Source of the DNA: Microvirga lupini
GTDB lineage: Bacteria > Pseudomonadota > Alphaproteobacteria > Rhizobiales > Beijerinckiaceae
Assembly (NCBI RefSeq): GCF_014191055.1
Contig: NZ_JACHWB010000001.1
Location: 1,269,875-1,333,874, forward strand
Direction of reading: 5' to 3'
Length of the DNA stretch: 64,000 nucleotides
Below, piece by piece: positions 8,976-17,649 of this stretch; position 1 is the first letter of the stretch, and every line of letters begins with the position of its first letter. The notes beneath the pieces are model-generated. The model ran no database searches and was not told where the DNA came from. It was given only the letters and a program-made list of their open reading frames with translations. A program made the translations under genes and the position numbers.

Positions 8976-9302
8976 CTACCTTTGCGGGCGCTCTGGAAAG
9001 AGGCGTCGTCTCAGCGCAGCCCACTTTTGAATGGCCCAGATCGTGAAGTGACCGACGGGCTTGCGCAGGAAAGGGACATCGTAGGCCATCAGCAGCAGGC
9101 CCAAGGGCAGCATCCATAATCCTAAGACCGGCAGGATCGAAAAGATGCCTCCGATGACGAAAACAAGGCCGACGGGCAATCTGATCCACTTGGCGTCCGG
9201 ATGGCGCAAGCTGCGGAGAACCCGCGCGACTTTGCCCGGCACCTCATGTTCCAAGTGCCTGAACGCCTGTCTTAGAACAGCTCTGCCGCTACTGGGTCTC
9301 AT
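8976..9302 (-). CDS. Small two-helix membrane protein (hypothetical)
   Basis: I start at the Met at 9302 (MRPSSGRAVL); the frame is open 48 codons further upstream, but that part looks non-coding. The 108-residue product has a basic amphipathic N-terminus, then IRLPVGLVFVIGGIFSILPVLG and WMLPLGLLLMAYDVPFL as two membrane segments joined by a short turn, and a basic C-terminal tail. This short form with a Pro-rich hairpin is common in alphaproteobacteria and resembles PGPGW-type membrane proteins. No function is known. It is convergent with the dehydrogenase gene. Confidence 0.65.
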   Translation of the reverse strand: MRPSSGRAVLRQAFRHLEHEVPGKVARVLRSLRHPDAKWIRLPVGLVFVIGGIFSILPVLGLWMLPLGLLLMAYDVPFLRKPVGHFTIWAIQKWAALRRRLFPERPQR

Positions 9303-9487
9303 GGCTTCTGAATTGTTCGCTCGTGAAAGAGTTCCGCGACGATTTCCGAAGGCCAGCATCTGGCCGCAATAAACGAGCTTCCGATCCGGAATGCAGGAAG
9401 GTGTCCAATCGCGAGTTGAAAGCCAGATCACCTGTGACAGCCTCAAGGTAGATAGCCCGCAGGTGATGCCAGTTTGATATCAGGGTA

Positions 9488-9787
9488 CTAGACGCCGGAT
9501 CCCAAAAGAGCCGCGGCCACAGCCTGCTGTCCCTGCATTCCTATCATCGAGGCTCGCAGAGCCCTTTCCCTTTGGTCGAGCCGCTGAAGATAGGGGTCGA
9601 ATTCAAGCGGAAGGGCAGGGTCACCCAGGAAGCGCGGCTTGTCCCCACGCTCGTAATACTCAGCTCGCAACAACTGGCCTAAGTGGTCCTGAATGGTCGC
9701 TGGAAGGGAGGGAGTGTTCCTGCGTTGACGGAGTGCAATTTCTCCGACTTTGAAAGATAAAAGATATTTTGTTTCATGGTCGATCAT
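9488..9787 (-). CDS. Hypothetical 99-residue protein
   Basis: The ORF starts at an ATG with a GCGGGG element a few bases upstream. It has no membrane segment. A central conserved-looking stretch reads LPATIQDHLGQLLRAEY, then KPRFLGDPALPLEFDPYL and LDQRERALRASMIGM, suggesting a helical protein with a short Pro-rich link. The IQDHLGQLLR part loosely recalls small alphaproteobacterial NepR-type adaptors, but the distinguishing residues are not there and I do not assign it. It lies 140 bases from the divergent globin-coupled receptor. Confidence 0.55.
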   Translation of the reverse strand: MIDHETKYLLSFKVGEIALRQRRNTPSLPATIQDHLGQLLRAEYYERGDKPRFLGDPALPLEFDPYLQRLDQRERALRASMIGMQGQQAVAAALLGSGV

Positions 9788-9927
9788 GCTGTAACCCCGC
9801 AGCTACTCAGGACAACGCGTGATGCCGCTCTGGGTTGCAGGGCGGACAAGGGGGCGCTGCAAAGCTCGGCCGCATGATTGTCGCTGAATTGGGCCGGCAG
9901 CCGCGTGCAAGCCTCGCTCAAGCCTAA

Positions 9928-11298
9928 GTGACTAACACTCCTCCATTCATCGGAGTATGTGCATTGCACAACGATATAGCGATTGCGGATCGACTCGTAT
10001 TTATTGGAATTGATGAAAGAGTTCGCCAGGAGTTGCGCTCGATCTGGCAGGACATGCACCCTGTTCTACCCCAGATCCTTGAGCGGTTCTACGAGCATAT
10101 GCATCGGCAGCCGCAGCTGTCCAAGCTGATTGGAACGCAACAATCACGTCTCGTCTCGGCGCAGTTGCAGCATTGGGGGCGCCTGTTCAGCGGCAGCTTC
10201 GATGCCGCCTATGTCGAGGGCATTCGGCGTATCGGATTGATTCACAACAAGATCGGCCTGGAGCCGCGGTGGTATATCGGAGGCTATGCGTTCATCCTGA
10301 ACGAACTGGTCATTTCTCTGTCGAAAAAGCATCGCTTCAACGGGTCTGCGCTGGCCCGCAAGCTCACGGTCGTGAACCGCGCCGTCATGCTGGACATGGA
10401 TTTCGCAATTTCCGTGTATCAAGACGCCTTCGTTCAGGACCGACAGAAGAAGGGCGAGATGCTGGCGCAGGCTGTGGCCGCCTTCTCCAATGCCGTTCAG
10501 GAGAGTCTGCAGATCTCCGGGATGGCGAGTGGAGCTCTTTCTGAAAGTGCAGCAGCTCTTGACGCTGCCACAGCCGATGCCAGCAGCCTTGCACATCAGG
10601 TAACAAGCGCCGCAGAGCAGACCGCTTCCAACATGCAGTCCGGCGCAGCGGCCACGGAACAGCTTGCTTCATCCGTGCGCGAGATCGGGCAGCAGGCCAG
10701 CCGCTCTGCGGATGTCGCCCGCCATGCGCTGCAGAGTTCGAGGCGGACGAAGGACACCGTCAATGGGCTGGCCGAGCAGGCAAGGGAGATCGGAGATGTG
10801 GTCGACCTGATCGAGAGGATTGCCGCTCAAACCAACCTGCTCGCCCTGAACGCTACCATCGAAGCGGCGCGAGCCGGGGAAATGGGCAAAGGCTTTGCCG
10901 TCGTGGCCCAGGAGGTCAAAACCTTGGCGAACCAGACGGCCAAGGCCACCACGGAGATCGGCTCCCGCATCGGTGCCATTCAGGAAGCTACCCGGCAAAG
11001 CGTCACCGATATCGACGACATCGGGCGCATCATGGATGATTTGAGCGGCATCGCCACGGCGATTGCCGCGGCCGTCGAGCAGCAGGCTGCCGTCACATCG
11101 GAGATCGCCGTGAACGTCAACCAGACGACCGATCATACCCATGCGGTGGCGCGCAGCATCGAGGCTCTGTCAGGTTCGACAGCTTCCGCCGCGTCGGCGG
11201 CTTATGAGGTGTCGAATGCCAAGCAGACTCTGGACCAGCAGCTGCAACGGTTGAAGCAGGACATCGACCAGTTCCTTGCAAAGGCTCAGGCAGCATAG
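9928..11298 (+). CDS. Globin-coupled methyl-accepting chemotaxis protein (HemAT-like)
   Basis: The 456-residue protein has an N-terminal protoglobin sensor (about residues 20-175) with the heme-proximal His in [19 protein letters not shown]. It is joined directly to a cytoplasmic MCP signalling domain whose hairpin tip reads [21 protein letters not shown] followed by [16 protein letters not shown]. There is no membrane segment or HAMP domain, so it is a soluble receptor for oxygen or another diatomic gas that signals to CheA. The start is a GTG with no strong ribosome-binding site; a few extra codons either way cannot be excluded. No che genes are nearby, so it is an orphan receptor. Confidence 0.93.
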   Translation: MTNTPPFIGVCALHNDIAIADRLVFIGIDERVRQELRSIWQDMHPVLPQILERFYEHMHRQPQLSKLIGTQQSRLVSAQLQHWGRLFSGSFDAAYVEGIRRIGLIHNKIGLEPRWYIGGYAFILNELVISLSKKHRFNGSALARKLTVVNRAVMLDMDFAISVYQDAFVQDRQKKGEMLAQAVAAFSNAVQESLQISGMASGALSESAAALDAATADASSLAHQVTSAAEQTASNMQSGAAATEQLASSVREIGQQASRSADVARHALQSSRRTKDTVNGLAEQAREIGDVVDLIERIAAQTNLLALNATIEAARAGEMGKGFAVVAQEVKTLANQTAKATTEIGSRIGAIQEATRQSVTDIDDIGRIMDDLSGIATAIAAAVEQQAAVTSEIAVNVNQTTDHTHAVARSIEALSGSTASAASAAYEVSNAKQTLDQQLQRLKQDIDQFLAKAQAA

Positions 11299-11458
11299 GC
11301 ATGGCGGGGGTCTAGCCTCCCTCCTTCTTCAATGCTCCTGGGTCGTGTCTTTTAGGATACAGACACATCCCGGCAAATCAGACACCTTGGCGATTGACGC
11401 AGCGGCATTGTTCCGCGTGCCGTGAGAGAGACGCGAGACTTTCTCCGTGGGGGCGAAG

Positions 11459-11671
11459 GTGGACCAGGTGGATCTTGAGATCGAGCATATTGCCCGAGCG
11501 TTCTTTGTCGCTCGGCATGAGACAGGGGCTTGGGAGAACGCCTCCCGGATCCTGAAGCATGAGTTTCGCCTCTATGCCAGGCAAGCCATCAGCATGCTTG
11601 AAAGGCGCCAAGAGCCTGTGCAACGGGTCGAGCGGGAGGTGCCCCCGGTCAGATCTCTGGAACCCGCCTAA
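11459..11671 (+). CDS. Small hypothetical protein, helical
   Basis: A 70-residue ORF starting at the GTG at 11459 has GGGGG six bases upstream; another in-frame GTG at 11447 adds four residues. The sequence DQVDLEIEHIARAFFVARHETGAW and ILKHEFRLYARQAISMLER looks like two amphipathic helices of a genuine small soluble protein, and similar short proteins are frequent in Rhizobiales. It has no recognisable domain and no conserved neighbour. The rest of 11299-11861 shows no other gene. Confidence 0.5.
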   Translation: MDQVDLEIEHIARAFFVARHETGAWENASRILKHEFRLYARQAISMLERRQEPVQRVEREVPPVRSLEPA

Positions 11672-11861
11672 GCGAGCCTCCTCACCCTGATATCATCGAG
11701 CGTAGCAATCCTGGATCGGAACCATCCCGCGGATCTGATGCAACTTGTCCTCAGAACACGCCTTTTTGTGCGTCAAAAAGTGGGAGAGCTGTTGAAGGGA
11801 TGGTTTTTCCTGCCATTTTGAAAGGGTGCAGGCTCTCGGCAGAGAGACCGGGGAGTTTTTC

Positions 11862-12842
11862 ATGCAGCCACCCGACGAATGGGAAATCCCTCCTGAGTTC
11901 CAGCCTGACCCGAGGCTTCTCGATTACGATCTAAAGAATGCTCTGTCCGCCGTGGTTTCACTGCGGGCGCGTGTTCCCGAAGATGCATTCACCGCCGAGA
12001 CACTCGGTGTCGAGCGGGCCGGGCAGGGTGTGGTCATCCGGGATGACGGCCTTGTCGTAACTATCGGGTATCTTATCGCCGAGGCCGAAGAGGTCTGGCT
12101 CACCACCAACAGGGGGCGGGCCGTTGAGGCGCATGTGATCGCCTATGACTATGAAAGCGGCTTCGGCCTGGTGCAGGCGCTCGAGCCGCTTGGCTTGCCT
12201 GTGTTGGCCCTTGGGGATTCCCGCCGCTTGAAGCCTGGAGAACAGGTCGTCGTTGGAGGAAGCGGAGGGCAGATTCATTCCCTGGCAGCCCAGGTGGTCG
12301 CCTGCCAGGAATTTGCAGGCTATTGGGAGTATCTGATCGACGGTGCCATCTTTACCGCACCGGCCCATCCCAATTGGGGCGGGACAGCGGTGATCGGCCC
12401 GCGCGGAGATCTCGTGGGGATTGGATCCCTCCAGCTCCAGCACCAGGCCTCCGGTGGGACCGTCGTGCCCCTCAACATGAGCGTACCCATCGATCTCCTG
12501 AAGCCCATTCTTGACGACCTCCTGACCGCAGGCCGAGTCAAGCGCGATCCACGCCCCTGGCTCGGTTTCTATGTTGCGGAGGCTGAGGACGACCAGCTCA
12601 CAATCATCGGCCTTGCCGGAGATGCCCCGGCACAGCGGGCAGGTCTGAGAGCCGGCGATCAGATTCACGCGGTTGCGGAGCAGAGCGTGACCTCGCTGGC
12701 GGAGTTCTATCGGGCCGTGTGGGCGCTCGGCCCGGCCGGCGTCGATGTGCCCCTCACGCTCGAGCGGGAGGGCGACAGGTTCGATGTGACGATCAGATCG
12801 GCGGACCGGGGCCGCTTCATGAAGACACCCCGCCTGCAATAG
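11862..12842 (+). CDS. HtrA/DegP-like pseudoprotease with PDZ domain
   Basis: I start at the Met at 11862 (MQPPDEWEI), six bases after GGGGAG; an in-frame Met 12 codons upstream has no such site. The 326-residue product has a trypsin-fold domain (about residues 25-220) and a C-terminal PDZ domain (about 225-320: GLAGDAPAQRAGLRAGDQI). The fold landmarks are clear, but all three catalytic positions are changed. The His loop reads VVTIGYLIAEAE instead of VTNNHVV, the Asp region reads YESGFGLVQ instead of TDLAVL, and the Ser loop reads PNWGGTAVIG instead of GNSGGPL. There is no signal peptide. It is therefore probably a non-proteolytic cytoplasmic scaffold or peptide sensor; this type recurs in Rhizobiales annotated simply as serine protease. 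Confidence 0.85.
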   Translation: MQPPDEWEIPPEFQPDPRLLDYDLKNALSAVVSLRARVPEDAFTAETLGVERAGQGVVIRDDGLVVTIGYLIAEAEEVWLTTNRGRAVEAHVIAYDYESGFGLVQALEPLGLPVLALGDSRRLKPGEQVVVGGSGGQIHSLAAQVVACQEFAGYWEYLIDGAIFTAPAHPNWGGTAVIGPRGDLVGIGSLQLQHQASGGTVVPLNMSVPIDLLKPILDDLLTAGRVKRDPRPWLGFYVAEAEDDQLTIIGLAGDAPAQRAGLRAGDQIHAVAEQSVTSLAEFYRAVWALGPAGVDVPLTLEREGDRFDVTIRSADRGRFMKTPRLQ

Positions 12843-12941
12843 CGTCATGCCATGCCGGCTAACTTGTGACCTTGCCGACTGGTTTGAAGGCGGGCTGTCT
12901 CCAGATTGCGCATGGAAGGAATTGTTCAAGGAGAGCTGACG

Positions 12942-13778
12942 ATGAGCCTGGCTGCCACCTTGCCGAATGGCGAAAGCATTCCCGCACTCGGGCAGGGCAC
13001 CTGGCAAATGGCCGAAAGAGCTGGCCGGCGGGAACAGGAGATCGAGGCTCTGCGGCTTGGGGTTGAACTCGGAATGACCCTCATCGACACGGCCGAGATG
13101 TACGGTGAAGGAGCCGCCGAGGAACTGGTTGCCGAGGCTCTGGCTGGAGAGCGGGAGCGCCTCTTCCTCGTCAGCAAAGTCTATCCTCACAATGCCAGCC
13201 GGCAGGGCGTGATCCAAGCCTGCGAGCGCAGTCTTCGACGGCTAAAGACGGATCGGCTCGATCTTTATCTCCTGCATTGGCGCGGAAGCGTCCCGCTGGA
13301 GGAGACGGTTGCCGGTTTCGAGGAGCTTCGCCGATCCGGCAAGATCCGCCATTGGGGTGTCAGCAATTTCGATACGGATGACATGGAGGAGCTGCTTGGC
13401 GTGCCGGAAGGTGAGACCTGTGCCACCAACCAGGTTCTCTACAATGTGACGCGGCGCGGTCCCGAGTTCGACCTCATCCCATGGATGGAAGCCCACCGCA
13501 TGCCGTTGATGGCCTACAGCCCCATCGAGCAGGGGAGGCTTCCTCGAGGTGGTGCGCTGCAGGCCATCGCGTACCGTTACGAGGCAAGCCCATTCCAAGT
13601 CGCTCTGGCATGGTTGCTGAACAGGCCAGGAGTCATCGCTATCCCGAAGGCGTCCAGCGTTCAGCATGTGCGGGAGAACCATAAGGCGTTGGAGATCCGG
13701 TTGACTCCGGAGGATTTGGCCGCCATCGATGCCGAGTTCCCAGCGCCGAAACGCAAGCGCCCGCTTGAGATGATTTAG
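12942..13778 (+). CDS. Aldo/keto reductase
   Basis: I start at the Met at 12942 (MSLAATLPNG), which has AAGGAG ten bases upstream. The 278-residue product shows the NADPH-dependent AKR barrel and its tetrad: Asp and Tyr in DTAEMYGEGAAEE, Lys in FLVSKVYPHNAS and His in YLLHWRG. Further hallmarks are GVSNFDTDDM, QVLYN, YSPIEQGR and the cofactor-binding AIPKASSVQHVREN. The natural substrate is unknown; many such bacterial AKRs reduce aldehydes or 2,5-diketogluconate. The stop is immediately followed by the GTG of the next gene, so the two are probably co-transcribed. Confidence 0.9.
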   Translation: MSLAATLPNGESIPALGQGTWQMAERAGRREQEIEALRLGVELGMTLIDTAEMYGEGAAEELVAEALAGERERLFLVSKVYPHNASRQGVIQACERSLRRLKTDRLDLYLLHWRGSVPLEETVAGFEELRRSGKIRHWGVSNFDTDDMEELLGVPEGETCATNQVLYNVTRRGPEFDLIPWMEAHRMPLMAYSPIEQGRLPRGGALQAIAYRYEASPFQVALAWLLNRPGVIAIPKASSVQHVRENHKALEIRLTPEDLAAIDAEFPAPKRKRPLEMI

Positions 13779-14624
13779 GTGAACACTCTCATGAGTTTTT
13801 CCCAATCCGATGCCATGATCGTCGCGGACATTCTTAGGAAGGCGGCGCAGACTGAGATCCTGCCGCGGTTCCGGAACCTGTCCGCCGGTGCCATTCGAGC
13901 CAAGAGCTCGCCGCTCGATCTCGTCACAGATGCGGACGAAGCGGCCGAGCGGATGATTGAGGCGGAACTTCAGCGTCTGTTTCCCGCTGCCCTCGTGGTT
14001 GGAGAGGAGGGTGTGAGCCGCAATCCGCGGCTGCTCGATGATCTCGACAAAGCAGACCTTGCCTTCATTCTCGATCCCGTCGACGGCACGCTCAACTTCG
14101 CATCCGGGCTTCCCCTGTTCGGCGTCATGGCCGCCGTGGTGATGAAAGCAGAAGTGGTCTGCGGAATTATTCTCGACCCGATCTCCGATGATTGGGCCAT
14201 GGCCGTTCGTGGTGAAGGAGCCTGGATCCAGCGCCCTGACGGCAGCACCGCGCCTCTTCGCGTGTCATCCGCCGTTCCGCTCCCCGAGATGGCGGGCAAT
14301 GTCTCCTGGCGCTACCTTCCCGAAGCCCTACGGCCCCTGGTAACGGGCAACCTGCCGAAGGTCGCGATGGCGGCCGATCTGCGCTGCTCGGCCCATACCT
14401 ATCGATTGATCGCCGCAGGTCACCTGCACTTCTCGTTCTCGTCGAGTGTCATGCCGTGGGATCACGCGGCCGGTTGGCTGATCCATCGCGAGGCCGGTGG
14501 CTATACGGCGCATTTCGACGGCTCTCCCTACCGTCCGGCCAATCGGAGCGGCGGCCTCATCAGCGCACCCGACGAGACGAGCTGGCGGGCCGTGCGCGAC
14601 GCGCTCCTTCCTTCTCAGGCCTGA
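13779..14624 (+). CDS. Inositol monophosphatase family phosphatase
   Basis: The 281-residue protein carries the lithium-sensitive Mg-dependent phosphatase motifs: VVGEEGVSR (metal-binding Glu), LDPVDGTLNFASGLPLF (Asp-Pro-x-Asp-Gly-Thr core) and the late WDHAAGWLIHREAGG. It could hydrolyse inositol-1-phosphate, histidinol phosphate or 3'-phosphoadenosine 5'-phosphate; sequence alone does not decide. It starts at a GTG directly abutting the aldo/keto reductase stop. Met codons at 13791 and 13815 are alternative starts. Its last ten bases overlap the end of the convergent regulator gene. Confidence 0.88.
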   Translation: MNTLMSFSQSDAMIVADILRKAAQTEILPRFRNLSAGAIRAKSSPLDLVTDADEAAERMIEAELQRLFPAALVVGEEGVSRNPRLLDDLDKADLAFILDPVDGTLNFASGLPLFGVMAAVVMKAEVVCGIILDPISDDWAMAVRGEGAWIQRPDGSTAPLRVSSAVPLPEMAGNVSWRYLPEALRPLVTGNLPKVAMAADLRCSAHTYRLIAAGHLHFSFSSSVMPWDHAAGWLIHREAGGYTAHFDGSPYRPANRSGGLISAPDETSWRAVRDALLPSQA

Positions 14625-15256
14625 TCCTTCCTGCGAAGGTAGTTGTAGACGGTGGCGCGACCCAGGCCGAGCACGCGAGAGATATAGGCCGCCGCATTGC
14701 GGCCGCCGAAGGCGCCGTCGCCGGCCAGATCGGCGACGAGCTGCTGCTTCTGCAGGCGCGTCATGTCCGCGATGGAGAGCCCGCGTTCACGCGTCCAGCT
14801 CTGGATGTACTCGTTGATGCGCTCGTGCCAATCCTCCTTGAACAGGGAAGCCGGTTTTTCGGCAGCCTGAGGCACCGCCACAAGTGCGGTCAGCGTCTGC
14901 ATGACTGCATGAAAGTGGGAGACATCGACGTTGATGCAGAGAATGCCGATACTCCTGGAGCCTGCGCGAAGAACGGCACTGACCGATTTGATGCGCCGCC
15001 CGTCCCAATTCACCTTCTCGTAAGGGCCGATGATGACATCGGATGGCTTGAAATCGATCTCATGCAGGAGGGACGGCTCGCCGAGCTCCCGCTTGGAGAA
15101 CGGGTTCGACAGATGGACGACCGTCTCCGTCGACAGATCGTGCAGGACCACTTCCGCATAGGGCTGGAAGAGCAGGGCAATGGCGTCGCAGACCGGAGCA
15201 TAGGCCGCCAGCTCCGGTGAAAGGTCCGTTGATGGAGACACCGTCGCCTGTGTCAT
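14615..15256 (-). CDS. YheO/DauR-type PAS-HTH transcriptional regulator
   Basis: The 213-residue protein has an N-terminal YheO-like PAS domain (about residues 20-130: YAPVCDAIALLFQPYAEVVLHDL, then GPYEKVNWDGRRIKSVSAVLR) and a C-terminal helix-turn-helix (about 165-210: AAAYISRVLGLGRATVYNYLRR). Characterised relatives include DauR, the repressor of D-arginine utilisation. Its ATG overlaps the stop of the adjacent aminotransferase (ATGA), so regulator and enzyme are one transcript. It most likely controls the divergent catabolic operon through the palindrome at 16419-16445. An amino acid or a derived keto or imino acid is the probable ligand. Confidence 0.87.
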   Translation of the reverse strand: MTQATVSPSTDLSPELAAYAPVCDAIALLFQPYAEVVLHDLSTETVVHLSNPFSKRELGEPSLLHEIDFKPSDVIIGPYEKVNWDGRRIKSVSAVLRAGSRSIGILCINVDVSHFHAVMQTLTALVAVPQAAEKPASLFKEDWHERINEYIQSWTRERGLSIADMTRLQKQQLVADLAGDGAFGGRNAAAYISRVLGLGRATVYNYLRRKDQA

Positions 15257-16368
15257 GCGAGTTCCGCGCGCACGAAGGCGGCAAGGCGCTGAAGGCCGGC
15301 CTCCAGATGATGGGCCGGGGCGCCGATGCCGATCCTGATGTAATGGTCCATGCCATAGACATCGCCCGGCAGAAGCATGATGCCGCGCTCCTCGCGCAGG
15401 CGATGCACCAGCTCCGTCGAGTTCATGGGCATGGCATAGTGAAGAAAAGCCATGCCGCCGGCCTTGGGCGGCACGAACGAGAACAGATCGCTGTTCTCAT
15501 CGACCCAGCGCTGCAGGAGAACGAGGTTCTCGCGCAGGATCCGCTTGCTGCGCGCGAGGATCTCTTGCCGCTTTGCAGGCTCAACGACGATTTCGGCCAC
15601 GAACTCGCTGACGGCGCCGGTCGTGATCGACGTGTAGTCCTTGCGTTGCCACGAGGTGTAGATCTCCTGCGCAGGCCCGACGAGCCAGCCGATGCGCAGT
15701 CCCGGGAGCGCCATCGCCTTCGAGAGGCCGCTGGTGATGATGGCCTTCTCGTAAAGGTCAGCGAAGCTCGGAGGCTCGTCCTGCTCAAGCTCGGCTCCCT
15801 TGTAGACCTCATCCGCGTGCAGGTAGATCCCGTGCTCGCGGGCAATCGCCACGAGCCCGTCCATCGTTTCGCGCGACAGGACGCTCCCGGTCGGGTTGTT
15901 GGGGTTGCAGATCGTCATCATCTTCGTGCGGGCCGATACGGCCTTGCGCACATCGTCGAGATCGGGAGTCCATCCCAGCTCTTCCCGGAGAAGGACCTCC
16001 TTCACGGTCACTCCAATGGCGCGCGCCCAGCCCCAGATCTGCAGGTAGTTCGGAACGAAGACGACAAGCTCGTCGCCGGGTTCGAGCAGCGACATCACGA
16101 GGAGGAAGTTGGCCTCAGCCGAGCCGTTGGTGACGATCACCTCGTCGGCAGTCCGGTTCACATACAACTTGGCGATGGCTTGCCGTAGCTCCACGCGCCC
16201 GTTCGTCCAGCCGTATCCCAGCTCCACGTCGAGCAGTTGTGCCTGTTGTTCCGACGTCAGGAGTTCGCGAAGGGAGTAGGGATGTACCCCGCTGTCGGAC
16301 AGGTTGTACTCGACCGTGTTCTCATACAGCGACTGAATGCGCTCGAGGGTGAACTCTTCGATTTTCAT
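15253..16368 (-). CDS. PLP aminotransferase, class I/II (copy A)
   Basis: A 371-residue fold-type I enzyme. The PLP Lys lies in ITSGLSKAMALPGLRIGW, the pyridine-binding Asp in YLHADEVYKG, the Asn in NPNNPTGSV, and the substrate-carboxylate Arg in YIRIGIG near the end. It is clearly related to copy B at 16520: same length, the same opening (SLYENTVEYNLSDSGVHP against TLFENGVEINLTESGVHP) and collinear motifs. Because the two are divergently encoded and differ throughout, they are ancient paralogues, not a recent duplication. The substrate is unknown. It is the promoter-proximal gene of a two-gene unit with the YheO-type regulator. Confidence 0.9.
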   Translation of the reverse strand: MKIEEFTLERIQSLYENTVEYNLSDSGVHPYSLRELLTSEQQAQLLDVELGYGWTNGRVELRQAIAKLYVNRTADEVIVTNGSAEANFLLVMSLLEPGDELVVFVPNYLQIWGWARAIGVTVKEVLLREELGWTPDLDDVRKAVSARTKMMTICNPNNPTGSVLSRETMDGLVAIAREHGIYLHADEVYKGAELEQDEPPSFADLYEKAIITSGLSKAMALPGLRIGWLVGPAQEIYTSWQRKDYTSITTGAVSEFVAEIVVEPAKRQEILARSKRILRENLVLLQRWVDENSDLFSFVPPKAGGMAFLHYAMPMNSTELVHRLREERGIMLLPGDVYGMDHYIRIGIGAPAHHLEAGLQRLAAFVRAELA

Positions 16369-16418
16369 AAAATCCCCGTGAGGCTGAGCAGGATATCAGG
16401 CTCTGTAGCACCCTAAAC

Positions 16419-16445
16419 TTGGACGTTGAAGTCCAAATTGGACTT
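16419..16445. promoter_or_regulatory. Operator with three TTGGAC half-sites in the divergent promoter
   Basis: AAGTCCAAATTGGACTT (16429-16445) is a perfect 17-bp palindrome around a central A. A third half-site, CTTGGAC (16418-16424), lies in inverted orientation six bases to the left, so TTGGAC occurs as three alternating half-sites. It sits midway in the 151-base gap between the two aminotransferase genes, 51 bases from copy A and 75 bases from copy B. This is the expected position of a site controlling both arms. The YheO-type regulator at 14615-15256 is the obvious candidate ligand. Confidence 0.7.
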
Positions 16446-16519
16446 GACGGTTTAAAATCTCTCCTGCCATGGTCCGGCTGTTAAGCGCCACAGCACTGTC
16501 ATTCACGATTGGAGCAATT

Positions 16520-17635
16520 GTGCAGTTCGATACGTTTCTCATGGAACGCAACCAGACGCTCTTCGAGAATGGCGTCGAGATCAATCTGACCGAAAGCGGC
16601 GTGCATCCCTGCACCATCGAGGAGATCATGCCAGCGGACGCCGCGCAGGCACTTCTGAGCCTGCCGCTCGGTTACGGCTGGACGGATGGACGGCCGGATC
16701 TGCGCTCCGCAATCGCAAGCTGGTATCCGGGCGCATCGGCCTCCAACGTGCTGGTCACCAACGGCTCCTCGGAAGCTACGATGATCACCCTGATGGCCAT
16801 GGTGGATCCAGGTGACAGGGTTCTCTTTGCCGTTCCCAATTTCATGCAGGTCGATGGCCTCGGACGCGCTCTGGGCATGAATGTTCAGCGGCTTCCGCTC
16901 CTGCCGGATCAGGGATGGCAGATCGACCCGGATGCACAGGCGCAGGCCGTGAGCGGGGGCGTGAAGCTGATTGCCGTGACAAACCCCGGCAACCCGACGG
17001 GTGCCGTTCTCTCGCCGCGCAGCCGCGAGGTGCTACTGGAGGCGGCACGCAAGGCCGGAGCCTGGCTTTTGGTCGATGAGATCTACCGCGGTGGCGAGAT
17101 CGACGGGGCAGAGACGGAAACGTTCTATGGAAGCTACGAACGTGTCATCGTCACCAGCAGCCTGTCGAAGTCGTTCGCTTGTCCGGGGCTGCGCCTCGGA
17201 TGGATCGTAGGGCCCGAGGAGGTCGTCGAGGAGGCTGCCAAGCGCCAGGACTACACTACCATTGGCAGCGGCATCCTCAGTCAGATCGTCGGCGCTGCCG
17301 TGATGGCGCCGGAGAACCGCGAGCGCATCCTGGCCCGGGGACGGGCCCTGCTGCGCGAGAATGCAGATATCGTCCAAAGCTGGATCGAGAAACGGAACCG
17401 CTGGTCCTGGCAGCGTCCCGAGGCCGGCGGGATGGCCTTCCTGCACTATGACTTCGACATGACCTCGGAGGCTTTGTCGAATGCGTTTCGCGAAGAGGAA
17501 AGCGTTTTCGTCGTGGCCGGAAGCTGGTTCGGGATCGAGAACCACATCCGGATTGGCATCGGCGTGAAGACAGAACACCTAATGGAGGGGCTCGCCCGCC
17601 TTGACAGCTTTCTTGCCCGTCGCGGTCTAGCGTAA
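16520..17635 (+). CDS. PLP aminotransferase, class I/II (copy B)
   Basis: I start at the GTG at 16520 (VQFDTFLMERNQ). It has GGAG six bases upstream, aligns exactly with the start of copy A, and gives the same length of 371 residues; the ATG at 16469 would add 17 unrelated residues. The PLP Lys is in VTSSLSKSFACPGLRLGW, with LLVDEIYRGGE, NPGNPTGAVLS and HIRIGIG as the other core motifs. It is the first gene of a tight operon with an M20 hydrolase, a dehydratase and an OCD-fold enzyme. It probably removes or installs an amino group on an intermediate of that pathway. Confidence 0.9.
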   Translation: MQFDTFLMERNQTLFENGVEINLTESGVHPCTIEEIMPADAAQALLSLPLGYGWTDGRPDLRSAIASWYPGASASNVLVTNGSSEATMITLMAMVDPGDRVLFAVPNFMQVDGLGRALGMNVQRLPLLPDQGWQIDPDAQAQAVSGGVKLIAVTNPGNPTGAVLSPRSREVLLEAARKAGAWLLVDEIYRGGEIDGAETETFYGSYERVIVTSSLSKSFACPGLRLGWIVGPEEVVEEAAKRQDYTTIGSGILSQIVGAAVMAPENRERILARGRALLRENADIVQSWIEKRNRWSWQRPEAGGMAFLHYDFDMTSEALSNAFREEESVFVVAGSWFGIENHIRIGIGVKTEHLMEGLARLDSFLARRGLA

Positions 17636-17649
17636 GGCGAGGCCAGGGG

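Noticed and set aside
11958-13217. 419-residue open frame opposite the HtrA-like and aldo/keto reductase genes
   Set aside because: It spans two well-supported plus-strand genes and the gap between them, with no family pattern.
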